In this document: piece by piece, positions 34,373-43,494 of the stretch
How the letters are laid out: the number at the start of each line of letters is the position of its first letter
Numbering within the stretch: the first letter of the stretch is position 1
Assembly (NCBI RefSeq): GCF_902499335.1
Contig: NZ_CABVQK010000001.1
Location: forward strand, 496,001-560,000
From: Burkholderia lata
Lineage (GTDB): Bacteria; Pseudomonadota; Gammaproteobacteria; Burkholderiales; Burkholderiaceae
Direction of reading: 5' to 3'
DNA: 64,000 nt
Program-made: the position numbers and the translations under genes
The notes under the pieces: model-generated
Told to the model about the DNA's origin: nothing
The model's database searches: none
The model's input: the letters and a program-made list of their open reading frames with translations, nothing else

Positions 34373-36159
34373 CCGCCGCCTTCCGCTTCCCGCCCTCGCC
34401 CCCGGACGACGACGACCCGGACGCGTCGCGCCTGTTCATGTCGTCGCTGCCGCCCGGCCGGCGCGAACGGCGGCTCGCGCTCGCGACCGTGCTCATCTCC
34501 GCCGTGATCTTCACCGCGCTTGCGCCGTTCGCGGGCAGGCCGCTTGCGCCGGGCTGGGCGTTCATCCCCGTGTACCAATCGGCGATCGTCGTCAACGACA
34601 TGGTGACGGCCGGCCTCCTGCTCGGCCAGTACGCGATCCTGCGCCAGAAGCCGCTGCTCGTGCTCGCGGGCGGCTACCTGTTCACGGGCTTCATGGCCGG
34701 CACCCACATGCTGACCTTTCCGGGGCTGTTCGCGCCGACCGGCCTGCTCGGCGCCGGCGACCAGACCACCGCCTGGCTGTACCTGTTCTGGCACGGCGGC
34801 TTTCCGCTGGCGGTCGCCGCGTACGCGCTGCTGCGCGCGACATCGCGTGCGGCGGGCCCGATCCCGGCCCCGCAGCGCCGCGCGGCGATTCCCATAGTGC
34901 TGTGCATCGCGGCCGCGGTCGGCGCGACAGCCGCGCTCGCGCTGCTCGCGACGGCCGGCCACGACCACCTGCCGCGCATCATGAACGGCAACCGGATGGC
35001 CGCGACGATGACGAACGCGATCACGATCGTCTGGGGGCTGAACCTCGTGGCGCTGATGCTGATGTGGCAACGGCGGCGGCGCCATTCCGTGCTCGACCTG
35101 TGGGTGATGACGGTGCTCGTCGCGTGGCTGTTCGACATCGCGCTGTCGTCGATGCTGAATCACGGGCGCTACGACCTCGGCTTCTACGCGGGGCGCGCGT
35201 ACGGCCTCGTCGCGTCCGGCGTCGTGCTGTTCGCGATGCTGTTCGAGAACGGCCGGCTGCATGCGCAGACGGTGCGCGCGCTGGCCGGCGCGCGCTACCA
35301 GCATCTGCTCGTCGTGCAGAAGAGCGCGCAGCTGAACGACGCGAACGAACGGCTCGAACAGCGCGTCGCCGCGCGCACCGCGCAACTGAGCGCGTCGAAC
35401 CGCGACCTGCGACGCGAAGTCGAGGACCGCGTGCGCGCGGAGCGGGCGCTGCAGGCATCGCGCGAGGAGCTGCGCGAGATCGCCGCGATCAGCGCGAGCG
35501 CACGCGAGGCCGAGCAACGCCGCATCGCGCGCGAGCTGCACGACGAACTCGCGCAGACGCTCGCGACGCTGAAGAACGATCTCGAATGGCTGATCGACCG
35601 CGTGCCGCAGGACGATGCGCAGCTGGCGCGCAAGATCGCGGCAATGCACGCGCTGGCGCGCGGCGCGGTGGCCGCGACGCGCCGCATCGCGTCGGACCTG
35701 CGCCCGCTGATGCTCGACGATCTCGGCTTCGCCGCGGCCATGCAATGGCTCGTGGAGGATTTCCGGCACCGTCACGGCATCGAATGCGCGCTGCATGTCG
35801 ACCCGCCCGAGCTGCAGCTCGACGAGCCGTATGCGACGGCGGTGTTCCGCATCGCGCAGGAAGCGCTCGCGAACGTTGCGCGGCACGCGGCCGCGTCGCA
35901 TGCGAACGTCGAACTGGTGCATGCGAACCATGCGATCGAGCTGACGATTCGCGACGACGGCACGGGTTTCGATCCCGGCGTGCCGCGCAAGTCGGGATCG
36001 TTCGGGCTGGTCGGGTTACGTGAGCGCGCGTATCTCGTCGGCGGCACGCTGCGGATCACGACGACGCTCGGCGAGGGGACGACGGTCGAGGTGGAGATTC
36101 CGCTGTCGCCTGCGAAGGTGACGGTCGTGCATGGCGGGGATGGGGGTTCGCGCGGGTAG
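34369..36159 (+). CDS. MASE4-type sensor histidine kinase, NarX/HisKA_3 class
   Basis: A 596-residue membrane kinase. The N-terminal ~280 residues hold about seven or eight helices (MASE4-like integral sensing domain). A coiled coil (about 315-380) leads to the HisKA_3 box RIARELHDELAQTLATLKNDLEWL with His391, and the ATPase domain ends the protein (EALANVARHAAASHANVEL, DDGTGFD, GSFGLVGLRERA). Partner is the NarL-type regulator just upstream. Membrane-integral MASE domains are thought to sense membrane-soluble or small signals; the signal is unknown here. Confidence 0.92.
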   Translation: MTAAFRFPPSPPDDDDPDASRLFMSSLPPGRRERRLALATVLISAVIFTALAPFAGRPLAPGWAFIPVYQSAIVVNDMVTAGLLLGQYAILRQKPLLVLAGGYLFTGFMAGTHMLTFPGLFAPTGLLGAGDQTTAWLYLFWHGGFPLAVAAYALLRATSRAAGPIPAPQRRAAIPIVLCIAAAVGATAALALLATAGHDHLPRIMNGNRMAATMTNAITIVWGLNLVALMLMWQRRRRHSVLDLWVMTVLVAWLFDIALSSMLNHGRYDLGFYAGRAYGLVASGVVLFAMLFENGRLHAQTVRALAGARYQHLLVVQKSAQLNDANERLEQRVAARTAQLSASNRDLRREVEDRVRAERALQASREELREIAAISASAREAEQRRIARELHDELAQTLATLKNDLEWLIDRVPQDDAQLARKIAAMHALARGAVAATRRIASDLRPLMLDDLGFAAAMQWLVEDFRHRHGIECALHVDPPELQLDEPYATAVFRIAQEALANVARHAAASHANVELVHANHAIELTIRDDGTGFDPGVPRKSGSFGLVGLRERAYLVGGTLRITTTLGEGTTVEVEIPLSPAKVTVVHGGDGGSRG

Positions 36160-36245
36160 GCACCCGGCGAAGACGGTGGTGCGGGTGGGTGTCGAGCAAC
36201 CGCAATCGCTGCCTACCCGGCGAAGTACGAGTCTGATCCTACGAT

Positions 36246-36437
36246 TTAATCGACAGCCTTCGTCGAACGTGCCACATCCAGCATGCGTTCAAGATCTGCA
36301 TGGACGTGGGCGGCATCGATGTATTCGCCAGTCCGACACGCCTCGTCGCGCGATGCCAGGCCACGTGCGACAAACTCGCACTGCATGCGTCGGCGCGACA
36401 TTCCATCGCGCAACATTTTCATCGTCATCGTTTTCAT
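36246..36437 (-). CDS. 63-residue antitoxin-like small protein
   Basis: A short frame starting at 36437, with GGAG 6 nt upstream (inside ATGGAGCGGACA). The product has a basic N-terminus rich in Met/Lys/Arg, then ARGLASRDEACRTGEYIDAA and a final helix ADLERMLDVARST. The phrase 'F.ARGLASR.EA..TGEY..A..V...L..ML' is of the kind seen at the C-end of type II antitoxins (ParD/Phd-like). No toxin gene is adjacent. Low-GC surroundings and no competing gene support it as real, but the family call is tentative. Confidence 0.5.
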   Translation of the reverse strand: MKTMTMKMLRDGMSRRRMQCEFVARGLASRDEACRTGEYIDAAHVHADLERMLDVARSTKAVD

Positions 36438-36668
36438 TGTCCGCTCCATACGCCACACCTGCGACGAACGGTAGCGCATCGGCAGGGATTCCCAAAGTGT
36501 CAGTCTGCTGACCGCGACGCATGCGCTGCATGGTCCTGCTCGGCCGCCAGGCGGCCCAAGGCAACATTGCCCGCCTGACCCGCTTCCGCACAACGCTACA
36601 ATTTGCCACCGTCCCGCCTTGCTCTCGCACCGATGCGTCGGCAGTCCGAACCTCGCGCTTCCACCACG

Positions 36669-37349
36669 ATGAAATCCATCCTGAGCTATCCACTCTTCTT
36701 TCTCGCCGCCCTGGCCGGCTGGCTCGCCGTATCGCTGCTGTGCTGGCCCGTCCTGCTCGCGCTGCAGGCACTGACGACGGCCGTGTTCATCCCGCATCCG
36801 GCCGGCAGCTACATCGGTCTCGGGTTCGTGTCGACCGCACGGCTCCTGGATTTTCCGACGAGCTTCGTCGGCGCGTTTTCGGTGCCGTTCATGAACGTGC
36901 CGCTCGGGTTCATCGCGATCGCCTGGTGGTTCGGCACCGCGCTCATCGTGCAGCCCGCCTGCGCGCGCTACCGCGTCATGGTGCGCGGCCGCCCGTCGGC
37001 GCGGGCCGTCCTGTGGCGCGGCGCCCGCTCGTGGCTGATCTTCACGACGGTGGTCCTGCTCATCGCGACGCCCTTCCTGCGCCGCTACGAGATCGTCACA
37101 CCGGATCACCTCTACGTGCGGCACCTGTTCGACTGGCACGAGCGCGCGTATCCGCTTGCATCGCTGAAGGCGATCCACCTGGACGATCCCGGCACCAGCC
37201 GCGGCATCGTCACGTGGGACTTCATCTTCGACGGCGACAACCGCTTCACGACGACCGCTCCCGACCTCCACGCGCTCAAGTACCTGCTGTCGAACACGCA
37301 CGCAACGGCCAACTTCTCGTTCGTCGGGAACCGGTTGATGAAGCGGTAA
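36669..37349 (+). CDS. Membrane protein of unknown function
   Basis: A 226-residue protein with about four hydrophobic segments: residues ~4-35 (LSYPLFFLAALAGWLAVSLLCWPVLLAL), ~55-75, ~80-95 and ~122-138, then a ~85-residue soluble domain rich in strands (RYEIVTPDHLYVRHLFDWHERAYP, DFIFDGDNRFTTTAPDL). No family recognised. The ATG at 36669 gives an ideal first helix; an upstream ATG at 36633 adds a polar stretch. Convergent with the MFS gene at 37362. Confidence 0.7.
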   Translation: MKSILSYPLFFLAALAGWLAVSLLCWPVLLALQALTTAVFIPHPAGSYIGLGFVSTARLLDFPTSFVGAFSVPFMNVPLGFIAIAWWFGTALIVQPACARYRVMVRGRPSARAVLWRGARSWLIFTTVVLLIATPFLRRYEIVTPDHLYVRHLFDWHERAYPLASLKAIHLDDPGTSRGIVTWDFIFDGDNRFTTTAPDLHALKYLLSNTHATANFSFVGNRLMKR

Positions 37350-37361
37350 CGCCGCCCGCCG

Positions 37362-38672
37362 TCACGCCCGCGCCGCCACCATCCCCCGCTCCGACCGCGT
37401 CCACGCGACCAGCGCGCCGATCCCGAGCAGCGCGAGACACACGATCGGCACGATCATCGGCCCGAACGCGGTGCCCGTCACCTTGCCGGCAAACGGCATC
37501 AGGTTCTGGCTGAAGAAGCCGCCGAGGTTGCCGATCGAGTTGATCGCCGCGACGCTCGCCGCCGCCCGCGCACCGGTGAAGTAGCGCGGCGGCATCGACC
37601 AGAAGCACGGATACAGCAGCGGGATGCATGCGCCGCCCAACACGAGCGCGATGAAACGCAGCGGCGTCGACGGCAGCACGAGGCTCAGCAGGAAGCCGAG
37701 CGCGCCAAGCGCCGCGACGATCGCGATCGTGCGCAGGATGCTCTTCGCGCGGCGCAGCTTCCCCGGCAGCCACACCAGCAGCAGCACCGCGAGCGCCCAC
37801 GGCAGCATGCTCAGGAAGCCGTTCGTCGTGCTCGACACGCCGAACGACTTCACGAGCGTCGGCAGCCAGTACGTGACGCCGTACAGCGACGTCGACATCA
37901 GCATGTAGGTTGCCGCGAACAGCATCACGCGCGGATCGAGCAGCGCCTTCCACGGTTGGCCGTGCTCGGCCTGCGCGGGCTTCTCGCGTTCGAGCGCGGC
38001 CTCGACGATCTGCTTCTCGCGGTCGTCGAGGAAACGTGCGTCGCGCACCGATGCGGGCAGCACCCGGAACACGACGACCGCGACGATCACCGCCGGGATG
38101 CCCGTCGCCACGAACACCCACTGCCAGCCCGCGAGCCCCCACACGCCGTTCAGGCTCAGCAGCACGCCGCCGACCAGCGAGCCGAGCATGTTCGCGAGCG
38201 CGCTGCCGAGCGTGAAGATGCCGAGCACCTTCGCGCGATAGCTCTGCGGAAACCACAGCGTCAGGTAATAGATCACGCCGGGATAGAAGCCGGCCTCGGC
38301 GATGCCGAGCACGAAGCGCAGCGCGCAGAATGCGGGCATCGACGTCGTGAAGCCCATCAGCACGGTGATGAGCCCCCACGTCAGCATGATCCGCGCGAGC
38401 CATACGCGCGCGCCGTAGCGATGCAGCGCGAGCGTGCTCGGCACCTCGAACAGCAGGTAGCCGATGAAGAACAGCGACGACGCGAGCCCGAACGCGGCTT
38501 CCGTCATCCCGAGGCTGTGCACCATCTGCAGCTTCGCGAAGCCGACGTTCTGCCGGTCGATGAACGCGATCAGGAACATCACGACGAGGATGGGCAGCAG
38601 GCGCCGCGCCATCTTCGACATGATGCGCTGTTCTTCGGCGGACGCGGGGTCCAGGGTATCGGTAGCGTTCAC
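37362..38672 (-). CDS. MFS transporter, anion:cation symporter (tartrate/phthalate-like)
   Basis: A 436-residue carrier of the ACS family: first helix IAFIDRQNVGFAKLQM (the family's DRxN pattern), then GLASSLFFIGYLLFEVPS and GIAEAGFYPGVIYYLTLWFP. These proteins import organic anions such as tartrate, glucarate or phthalate. I start it at a GTG (38670-38672) because AAGGAG lies 7 nt upstream and the frame further up is non-coding. It lies downstream of the substrate-binding protein gene in the same direction, 109 bp apart. Confidence 0.88.
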   Translation of the reverse strand: MNATDTLDPASAEEQRIMSKMARRLLPILVVMFLIAFIDRQNVGFAKLQMVHSLGMTEAAFGLASSLFFIGYLLFEVPSTLALHRYGARVWLARIMLTWGLITVLMGFTTSMPAFCALRFVLGIAEAGFYPGVIYYLTLWFPQSYRAKVLGIFTLGSALANMLGSLVGGVLLSLNGVWGLAGWQWVFVATGIPAVIVAVVVFRVLPASVRDARFLDDREKQIVEAALEREKPAQAEHGQPWKALLDPRVMLFAATYMLMSTSLYGVTYWLPTLVKSFGVSSTTNGFLSMLPWALAVLLLVWLPGKLRRAKSILRTIAIVAALGALGFLLSLVLPSTPLRFIALVLGGACIPLLYPCFWSMPPRYFTGARAAASVAAINSIGNLGGFFSQNLMPFAGKVTGTAFGPMIVPIVCLALLGIGALVAWTRSERGMVAARA

Positions 38673-38781
38673 TTCAGGCTCCTTGCGTGAATCGGTTGCA
38701 TAGCGGTTGCATATCGGTTGAATCGGCGCCGCGCGACGAACGCACGGGCGCGGGATGTTTCGTTGAAAGGGCGCGGCGGTA

Positions 38782-39798
38782 TCAGCCCGACCGGTAGGCG
38801 TCGAGCATCGGCGCGAACATCTCGTGCCACGCACGCGGCTTCGCCTTGATCGTGCCGGCCAGGTACAGGAATTCGACGTAGTCCATCAGCTGGTTCGGCA
38901 GCACCGAGAAGCGCGTGTCGGGTGCGGCGAGCATCCGCATCACGTCGTCGTGCGACACGCCGACGCCCGACGAGGCCGCATAGAGCGCCGCCGCCGCGCG
39001 CGGATCCTGCGCGATCAGGCGGTTCGCTTCGTCGAGCGCGCCGAGAAACGCGATGGCCAGCGCGAGTTCCGTATCGACGAGCCGCTTCGGCGCGAACACG
39101 ACGTCGAGCGTCATCGGGCCGAGCACGTCGACCGAATTCACGATGCGGTGAATGCCCGGCTGCCGCAATTCGAGCGTCGAGAACGGCGGTGACGTGAAGT
39201 GCGCGGTAACACCGTTCTCGCGGCGAATCAGTGCCTGCATCGCCTGCGGATGCGGCAGGTTCACGGTGATCGAATCGAGCTGCGCGAAATGCTTCGGCCC
39301 GAGCTGCCGGCTCGCGACCATCTGCAGCACCACCGCCGACAGCGACGTGCGGATACCCGGTACCGCGATCCGGTCGGACGGCGTGAAATCGCGCAGCGAC
39401 ACGAGGCCCGGCCGGTTCGCGTTCAGCGACAGCGACGTGGTCGACAGCCCGCTGATGCCGATCACCTCGACATTCGGAATGCCGCGCGCCCGTGCCCACA
39501 GCTCGATGAAACCCGGTGCGCCGGCACCCGCGAAATCGAGCGTGCCGGCCATCATCGCGTCGTTGACGGAATTGCCGCCGTCGAGCAGCACCCAGTCGAC
39601 CGCCACGTCGCGCACACCGTGGCGCGCCGCGTGCCGCTCGAACAGCCGCTGCTTCTCCATCACGAGCAGCGGCAGGTACAGCACGCCATAGCCTTTGGAA
39701 ATCCGCACCGTGCGCGGCTTCGCGCGCACGAGCGACGGCGCGGCCAGCACGCCGAGCCCGGCGGCGATCAATGCGCGGCGGCGCGGCGACGTCGTCAT
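38782..39798 (-). CDS. ABC transporter substrate-binding protein, NMT1/SsuA-like
   Basis: A 338-residue periplasmic binding protein for taurine/nitrate/thiamine-precursor-like ligands. The N-terminus TTSPRRRALIAAGLGVLAAPSLVRA is a twin-arginine-like signal. The mature part has GGNSVNDAMMAGTLDFAGAGAPGFI, typical of NMT1/THI5-like proteins. No permease or ATPase gene is next to it, which is odd for an ABC system. Its start overlaps the stop of a 49-codon frame (ATGA). The TctD/TctE-like regulators are divergent to it. Confidence 0.85.
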   Translation of the reverse strand: MTTSPRRRALIAAGLGVLAAPSLVRAKPRTVRISKGYGVLYLPLLVMEKQRLFERHAARHGVRDVAVDWVLLDGGNSVNDAMMAGTLDFAGAGAPGFIELWARARGIPNVEVIGISGLSTTSLSLNANRPGLVSLRDFTPSDRIAVPGIRTSLSAVVLQMVASRQLGPKHFAQLDSITVNLPHPQAMQALIRRENGVTAHFTSPPFSTLELRQPGIHRIVNSVDVLGPMTLDVVFAPKRLVDTELALAIAFLGALDEANRLIAQDPRAAAALYAASSGVGVSHDDVMRMLAAPDTRFSVLPNQLMDYVEFLYLAGTIKAKPRAWHEMFAPMLDAYRSG

Positions 39799-39944
39799 GC
39801 GCCGGCCTTCCCGGCACGTGCGGGATGAGCCGCGAACGCCATTGCATCGCCCCCCACGCGGCCGCGGCCCGCTTCGCCGCACCGGCGAGCGCAGGCCGGC
39901 GGCGCGCTGCGCCGCGCGTTCGTCGCGCCCGTTTGCTGCTGCAT
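39795..39944 (-). CDS. 49-residue frame coupled to the substrate-binding protein gene
   Basis: Starts at ATG 39942-39944 behind a strong AGGAGA site and ends with TGA overlapping the next gene's ATG. The product MQQQTGATNARRSAPPACAR is Arg/Ala/Gly-rich, with GC-rich third positions, and has no recognisable domain. Site strength plus the four-base overlap imply translation, perhaps a coupling leader for the binding protein. Confidence 0.45.
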   Translation of the reverse strand: MQQQTGATNARRSAPPACARRCGEAGRGRVGGDAMAFAAHPARAGKAGA

Positions 39945-40084
39945 GTTGCCGTCTCCTGTGGTTCTGGTATTAATGGCCGTCCTTGCAACTTCCGGCTCGA
40001 CACAGGTTATCGACCGAGTCTGAGAAAATGCTGACATCCCGGCCCCGGGAAAACCCCTAACCCACCCACCTGCGAAACGGCACC

Positions 40085-40750
40085 ATGCGCATTCTCGTCG
40101 TGGAGGACGATGCCGAAATCGGCGCGGCGATCCGCAGCCGCCTCACGCGGCTCGGCCATGCCGCCGATCTCGAAACCGACGGCGCGACCGCGAACGGGCT
40201 GTTGCGCGTCGAGCGCTTCGACCTCGTCGTGCTCGATGCGAACCTGCCCGGCATGGACGGCTTCACGGTGCTGCGCCACCTGCGCGCATCGGGCAGCACG
40301 ACGCCCGTGCTGCTCGTCACCGCGCGCTCGGCGATCGACGACCGCGTGAGCGGCCTCGGCCTGGGCGCCGACGACTACCTGGTGAAGCCGTTCGACTACC
40401 GCGAGCTCGATGCGCGCGTGCAGGCGCTCCTGCGCCGCAACAGCGGCCACGCGAACGACGTGCTGACGCTCGGCGGCCTCGTGATCGACCGCAGCAGCCG
40501 CCTCGCGGAACTCGACGGCCAGCCGCTGTCGCTGTCGCGCCAGGAATTCGCGCTGCTCGAAATCCTCGCGAGCCGGCCGCAGCGCATCTTCTCGAAGGAC
40601 GAACTGCTGAACCAGCTGTTCAGCTTCGGCAACGAGCCGACCGCGAACGCGGTCGAGCAGTACGTGACACGCGTGCGCAAGAAGCTGCAGGGCAGCTCGG
40701 TCGAGATCCGTACCGCGCGCGGGATGGGGTATCAGATTGCCGCGCACTGA
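40085..40750 (+). CDS. OmpR-family response regulator (TctD-like)
   Basis: A 221-residue regulator: receiver domain with EDD (7-9), Asp51 in LVVLDANLPGMDG, and KPFDYREL; then an OmpR winged helix with SLSRQEFALLEILASRPQRIFSKDELLNQLF and AVEQYVTRVRKKL. Divergent from the substrate-binding protein and overlapping the kinase gene by 14 bp. TctDE-type systems control organic-acid uptake, which fits the neighbouring binding protein and MFS anion carrier. Confidence 0.92.
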   Translation: MRILVVEDDAEIGAAIRSRLTRLGHAADLETDGATANGLLRVERFDLVVLDANLPGMDGFTVLRHLRASGSTTPVLLVTARSAIDDRVSGLGLGADDYLVKPFDYRELDARVQALLRRNSGHANDVLTLGGLVIDRSSRLAELDGQPLSLSRQEFALLEILASRPQRIFSKDELLNQLFSFGNEPTANAVEQYVTRVRKKLQGSSVEIRTARGMGYQIAAH

Positions 40751-42158
40751 CTGGTTCCCGAAGACGCTGTTCGGGCGCACGCTGCTGTTCATCGCGCTCG
40801 TCGTCGCGACCGGCGCGCTCGCGCTCGCGGCGATCGCGCGCTACTACGCGGGCGTCGCGGCCGAACGCGCCTACGACCAGTTGCTGGCCGGCGCCTCGAT
40901 CCAGGTCGCGGAAAACCTCTACGTGCAGGGCGGCGTGCTCGCACTGAATCCGCCGGTGGCCGCGCTGTCGACGCTGTCGCGCTACGACCTCGTCTACTAC
41001 AAGGTCGTCGATTCGCGCGGCATCGTCGTGGCCGGCTACAACGATCTCGCGAGCCCTGCGACGCTCGCCGCCGCGAAACAGGGCCCCGCGTTCGCGAACG
41101 GCATGTACCAGGGCCACCGGATCCGCACCGCGACCATCGCGCGCTACATGCCCGAGGAAAGCACGCCGGGCTGGGCGCTCGTGACGGTCGCGCAAACCAC
41201 CAACGCGCGCCAGCAGCTCACGAACGACATGAGTTTCAAGGTGTGGACGCTGATCCTGCTGATGAGCGTGCTCGCGATCGGCGCGAGCGGCCTCGCGATC
41301 CGGCGCGGGCTGCGCCCGCTCGCGCAGATCGGCACGATCATCGCCGCACGCGACCCGGCCGACCTGCGGCCGGTGGCCGTCGATACGCCGAGCGAGATCG
41401 ACGCGATCATCGGGTCGATCAACGGGCTGATGCGCCGCCTCGCCGAGCGGATCAACGCAATGCAGCGCTTCATTGCCGACGCCGCGCACCAGATGCGCAC
41501 GCCGCTCGCGCGACTCGACGCGCAGATCGAGCTGCTCGACGGCGAAGCCGATCCCGCGCGCCACGCGGCACGACTCGACGCGCTGCGCGCGACCTGCTCG
41601 GACGTCGGTCGGCTCACCGGGCAGCTGCTCAATCATGCGATGGTGATTCACCGCACCGAGGCCGTGCCGCTGCAACCCGTCGAACTCGTCGCGCTCGCGA
41701 AGGACGTACTCGGCCGCACGATTCCGCTCGCTGGCGAGCGCGATGTCGCCGTCGCGTTCGCGAGCGACGCGCCGCTCGCGTGGATCGACGGCGATGCGAT
41801 CAGCCTGCAGGAAGCGCTGTCGAACGTGCTGCACAACGCGCTGCTGCACGGTCATGCGGACGACATCGTCGTGTCGGTCGCGACGCAGGGCAACGGCGAC
41901 GATGCGGTGACGCTGACCGTCACCGACAACGGCCGCGGGATTCCGCGTGAGCACTGGGACGCCGCGCTGCAACCGTTCGTGCGGATCGCACCGGACGGCA
42001 GCGAGCGGCGCACGGGGTCAGGCCTCGGGCTCGCGATCGTGCAGGAAGTGATGAAGGCGCACGGCGGGCGCGTCGGGTTCGCGTTTCCCGATGCGGGCGG
42101 GTTTGCGGTAGTGCTGACGTTTCCGCGCGCGGCGGGGATCGGCGCAGAAAGGGCATGA
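40737..42158 (+). CDS. Sensor histidine kinase (TctE-like), TTG start
   Basis: A 473-residue kinase: membrane helix near residues 12-32, a periplasmic TctE-like sensor region (about 33-165), a second helix (~168-188), HAMP-like linker, HisKA with RFIADAAHQMRTPLARLDAQIELL and an ATPase domain with DNGRGIP and GSGLGLAIVQEVMKAHGG. The start at 40737 is TTG inside the regulator gene; no ATG or GTG nearby would keep the first helix. A 9-bp perfect hairpin starts at its stop codon. Confidence 0.9.
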   Translation: MPRTDWFPKTLFGRTLLFIALVVATGALALAAIARYYAGVAAERAYDQLLAGASIQVAENLYVQGGVLALNPPVAALSTLSRYDLVYYKVVDSRGIVVAGYNDLASPATLAAAKQGPAFANGMYQGHRIRTATIARYMPEESTPGWALVTVAQTTNARQQLTNDMSFKVWTLILLMSVLAIGASGLAIRRGLRPLAQIGTIIAARDPADLRPVAVDTPSEIDAIIGSINGLMRRLAERINAMQRFIADAAHQMRTPLARLDAQIELLDGEADPARHAARLDALRATCSDVGRLTGQLLNHAMVIHRTEAVPLQPVELVALAKDVLGRTIPLAGERDVAVAFASDAPLAWIDGDAISLQEALSNVLHNALLHGHADDIVVSVATQGNGDDAVTLTVTDNGRGIPREHWDAALQPFVRIAPDGSERRTGSGLGLAIVQEVMKAHGGRVGFAFPDAGGFAVVLTFPRAAGIGAERA

Positions 42159-42181
42159 GCCGACCGGTGCGCGTCGGCTCA
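42156..42181. terminator. Bidirectional terminator-like hairpin
   Basis: TGAGCCGAC-N8-GTCGGCTCA, 9-bp perfect arms, beginning at the kinase stop codon and ending 14 bp before the end of the convergent gene at 42196. Confidence 0.55.
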
Positions 42182-42195
42182 TGCGCGACAGGCGC

Positions 42196-42642
42196 TCAAT
42201 CGTCGCTGTCGTCATCGAAGCGGTTGCGCTCCACGTGCCGCGCAACCACCCGGTCCAGCTCGTCGTATTGACGATCGCAGAACAGCCGGCACAACGTGTC
42301 GACGTCCGCGCGCGTGTCGACGTCGATCGTATCGACATGCTGCTCCAGCTTTCCCTTGCCGATTCCGAAAAGGCCCTTCTTCATCCGCATCGAGACGGCA
42401 TTCAGCTGGAAGCCGTCCGCATGCGCGTCGCTCAGCGCGGTCACCCACAATTCCCGCTGATCGTCGGCATGCTGCAGCACGAGAGCCGGCAGCGGGCCTT
42501 CCTGCGTGTCGTCCCATTCGGCATGCTGCGCTGCCCACGGGAACGCATCGAACGCTTGCGTGAACGACGGGTAATCCGTCGCACCCTGAGAATCCAGTTG
42601 ATCGAATTGGTAGCCGACTTTCTGAACGGAATAGGTCAACAT
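42196..42642 (-). CDS. Hypothetical protein
   Basis: A 148-residue protein I do not recognise. It starts MLTYSVQKVGYQFDQLDSQG behind GGGAG. The middle has PALVLQHADDQRELWVTALSDAH, the end is acidic (RNRFDDDSDD). No membrane segment, signal or metal motif. It stands alone between the TctE-like kinase and the ABC transporter genes. Confidence 0.7.
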   Translation of the reverse strand: MLTYSVQKVGYQFDQLDSQGATDYPSFTQAFDAFPWAAQHAEWDDTQEGPLPALVLQHADDQRELWVTALSDAHADGFQLNAVSMRMKKGLFGIGKGKLEQHVDTIDVDTRADVDTLCRLFCDRQYDELDRVVARHVERNRFDDDSDD

Positions 42643-42729
42643 GGCGCGGCGCTCCCGGTGGCGGTAATGGCGACTGAGCGCCAATCTACCTGACAATCCG
42701 GAGTGCATCGCAGTTTTTTGCCACGCCCG

Positions 42730-43494
42730 CTACGCCGCCACCGCTTCTCCGCCGAGATACGCATCGCGCACCCGCTCGTCGTCGAGCAGCGCCTTCGCGG
42801 GCCCCTCGAGCACGACGCGCCCCGTCTGCAGCACGTACCCGTAATGCGCGATCTCCAGCGCGAGGCTCGCGTTCTGCTCGACCATGAACACGGTCACGCC
42901 CTGCCGGTTGATCGCGTCGATCAGTTCGAGCACCTTGTCGACGTAAAGCGGCGACAGCCCCATCGTCGGCTCGTCCATGCAGATCAGCTTCGGCCGCGCC
43001 ATCAGCGCCCGCGCCATCGCGAGCATCTGCTGCTCGCCGCCCGACAGCGTGCCCGCGCGCTGCGTCAGCCGTTCGCGCACCCGAGGAAACAGGTCGAGCA
43101 CGCGTTCGTAGTCTTCCGCCACCGCCGTGCGGTCGCCACGCGTGTACGCGCCCATCAGCAGGTTCTCGCGCACGCTCATGTCGCCGAACAGCCGCCGCGC
43201 CTCGGGTACGGCCGCGATCCCGCGCCGCACGCGCTGCGGCGTCGCGAGCGCCGTCACGTCGTCACCGTCGAAGCGCACGACGCCGCGGCGCGGCCGCATC
43301 AGCCCGAGAATCAGCTTCATCGTCGTCGACTTGCCGCTCGCGTTGCCGCCGAGCAGGCTGACGATCTGCCCGCGGCCGACTTCGAAGTTCACGTCGAAAT
43401 GCACCTGCACCGGCCCGTAAAACGTGTCGAGGTGTTCGAGTTTCAGCAGCGCGTCGGTCATGGTCGTGTCGGGTCCGGAAGAAAGTGCGGTCAT
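42730..43494 (-). CDS. livF: ABC transporter ATPase, LivF type
   Basis: A 254-residue ATPase of the branched-chain amino-acid/amide class. Walker A reads GGNASGKST (consensus GxNGAGKST), signature LSGGEQQMLAMARALM, Walker B LICMDEPTMGLS, and VFMVEQNASLALEIAHYGYVL. The start overlaps the stop of LivG (ATGA at 43491-43494); an internal ATG at 43461 is an alternative that gives the usual LivF length. Last gene of the importer operon. Confidence 0.92.
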   Translation of the reverse strand: MTALSSGPDTTMTDALLKLEHLDTFYGPVQVHFDVNFEVGRGQIVSLLGGNASGKSTTMKLILGLMRPRRGVVRFDGDDVTALATPQRVRRGIAAVPEARRLFGDMSVRENLLMGAYTRGDRTAVAEDYERVLDLFPRVRERLTQRAGTLSGGEQQMLAMARALMARPKLICMDEPTMGLSPLYVDKVLELIDAINRQGVTVFMVEQNASLALEIAHYGYVLQTGRVVLEGPAKALLDDERVRDAYLGGEAVAA

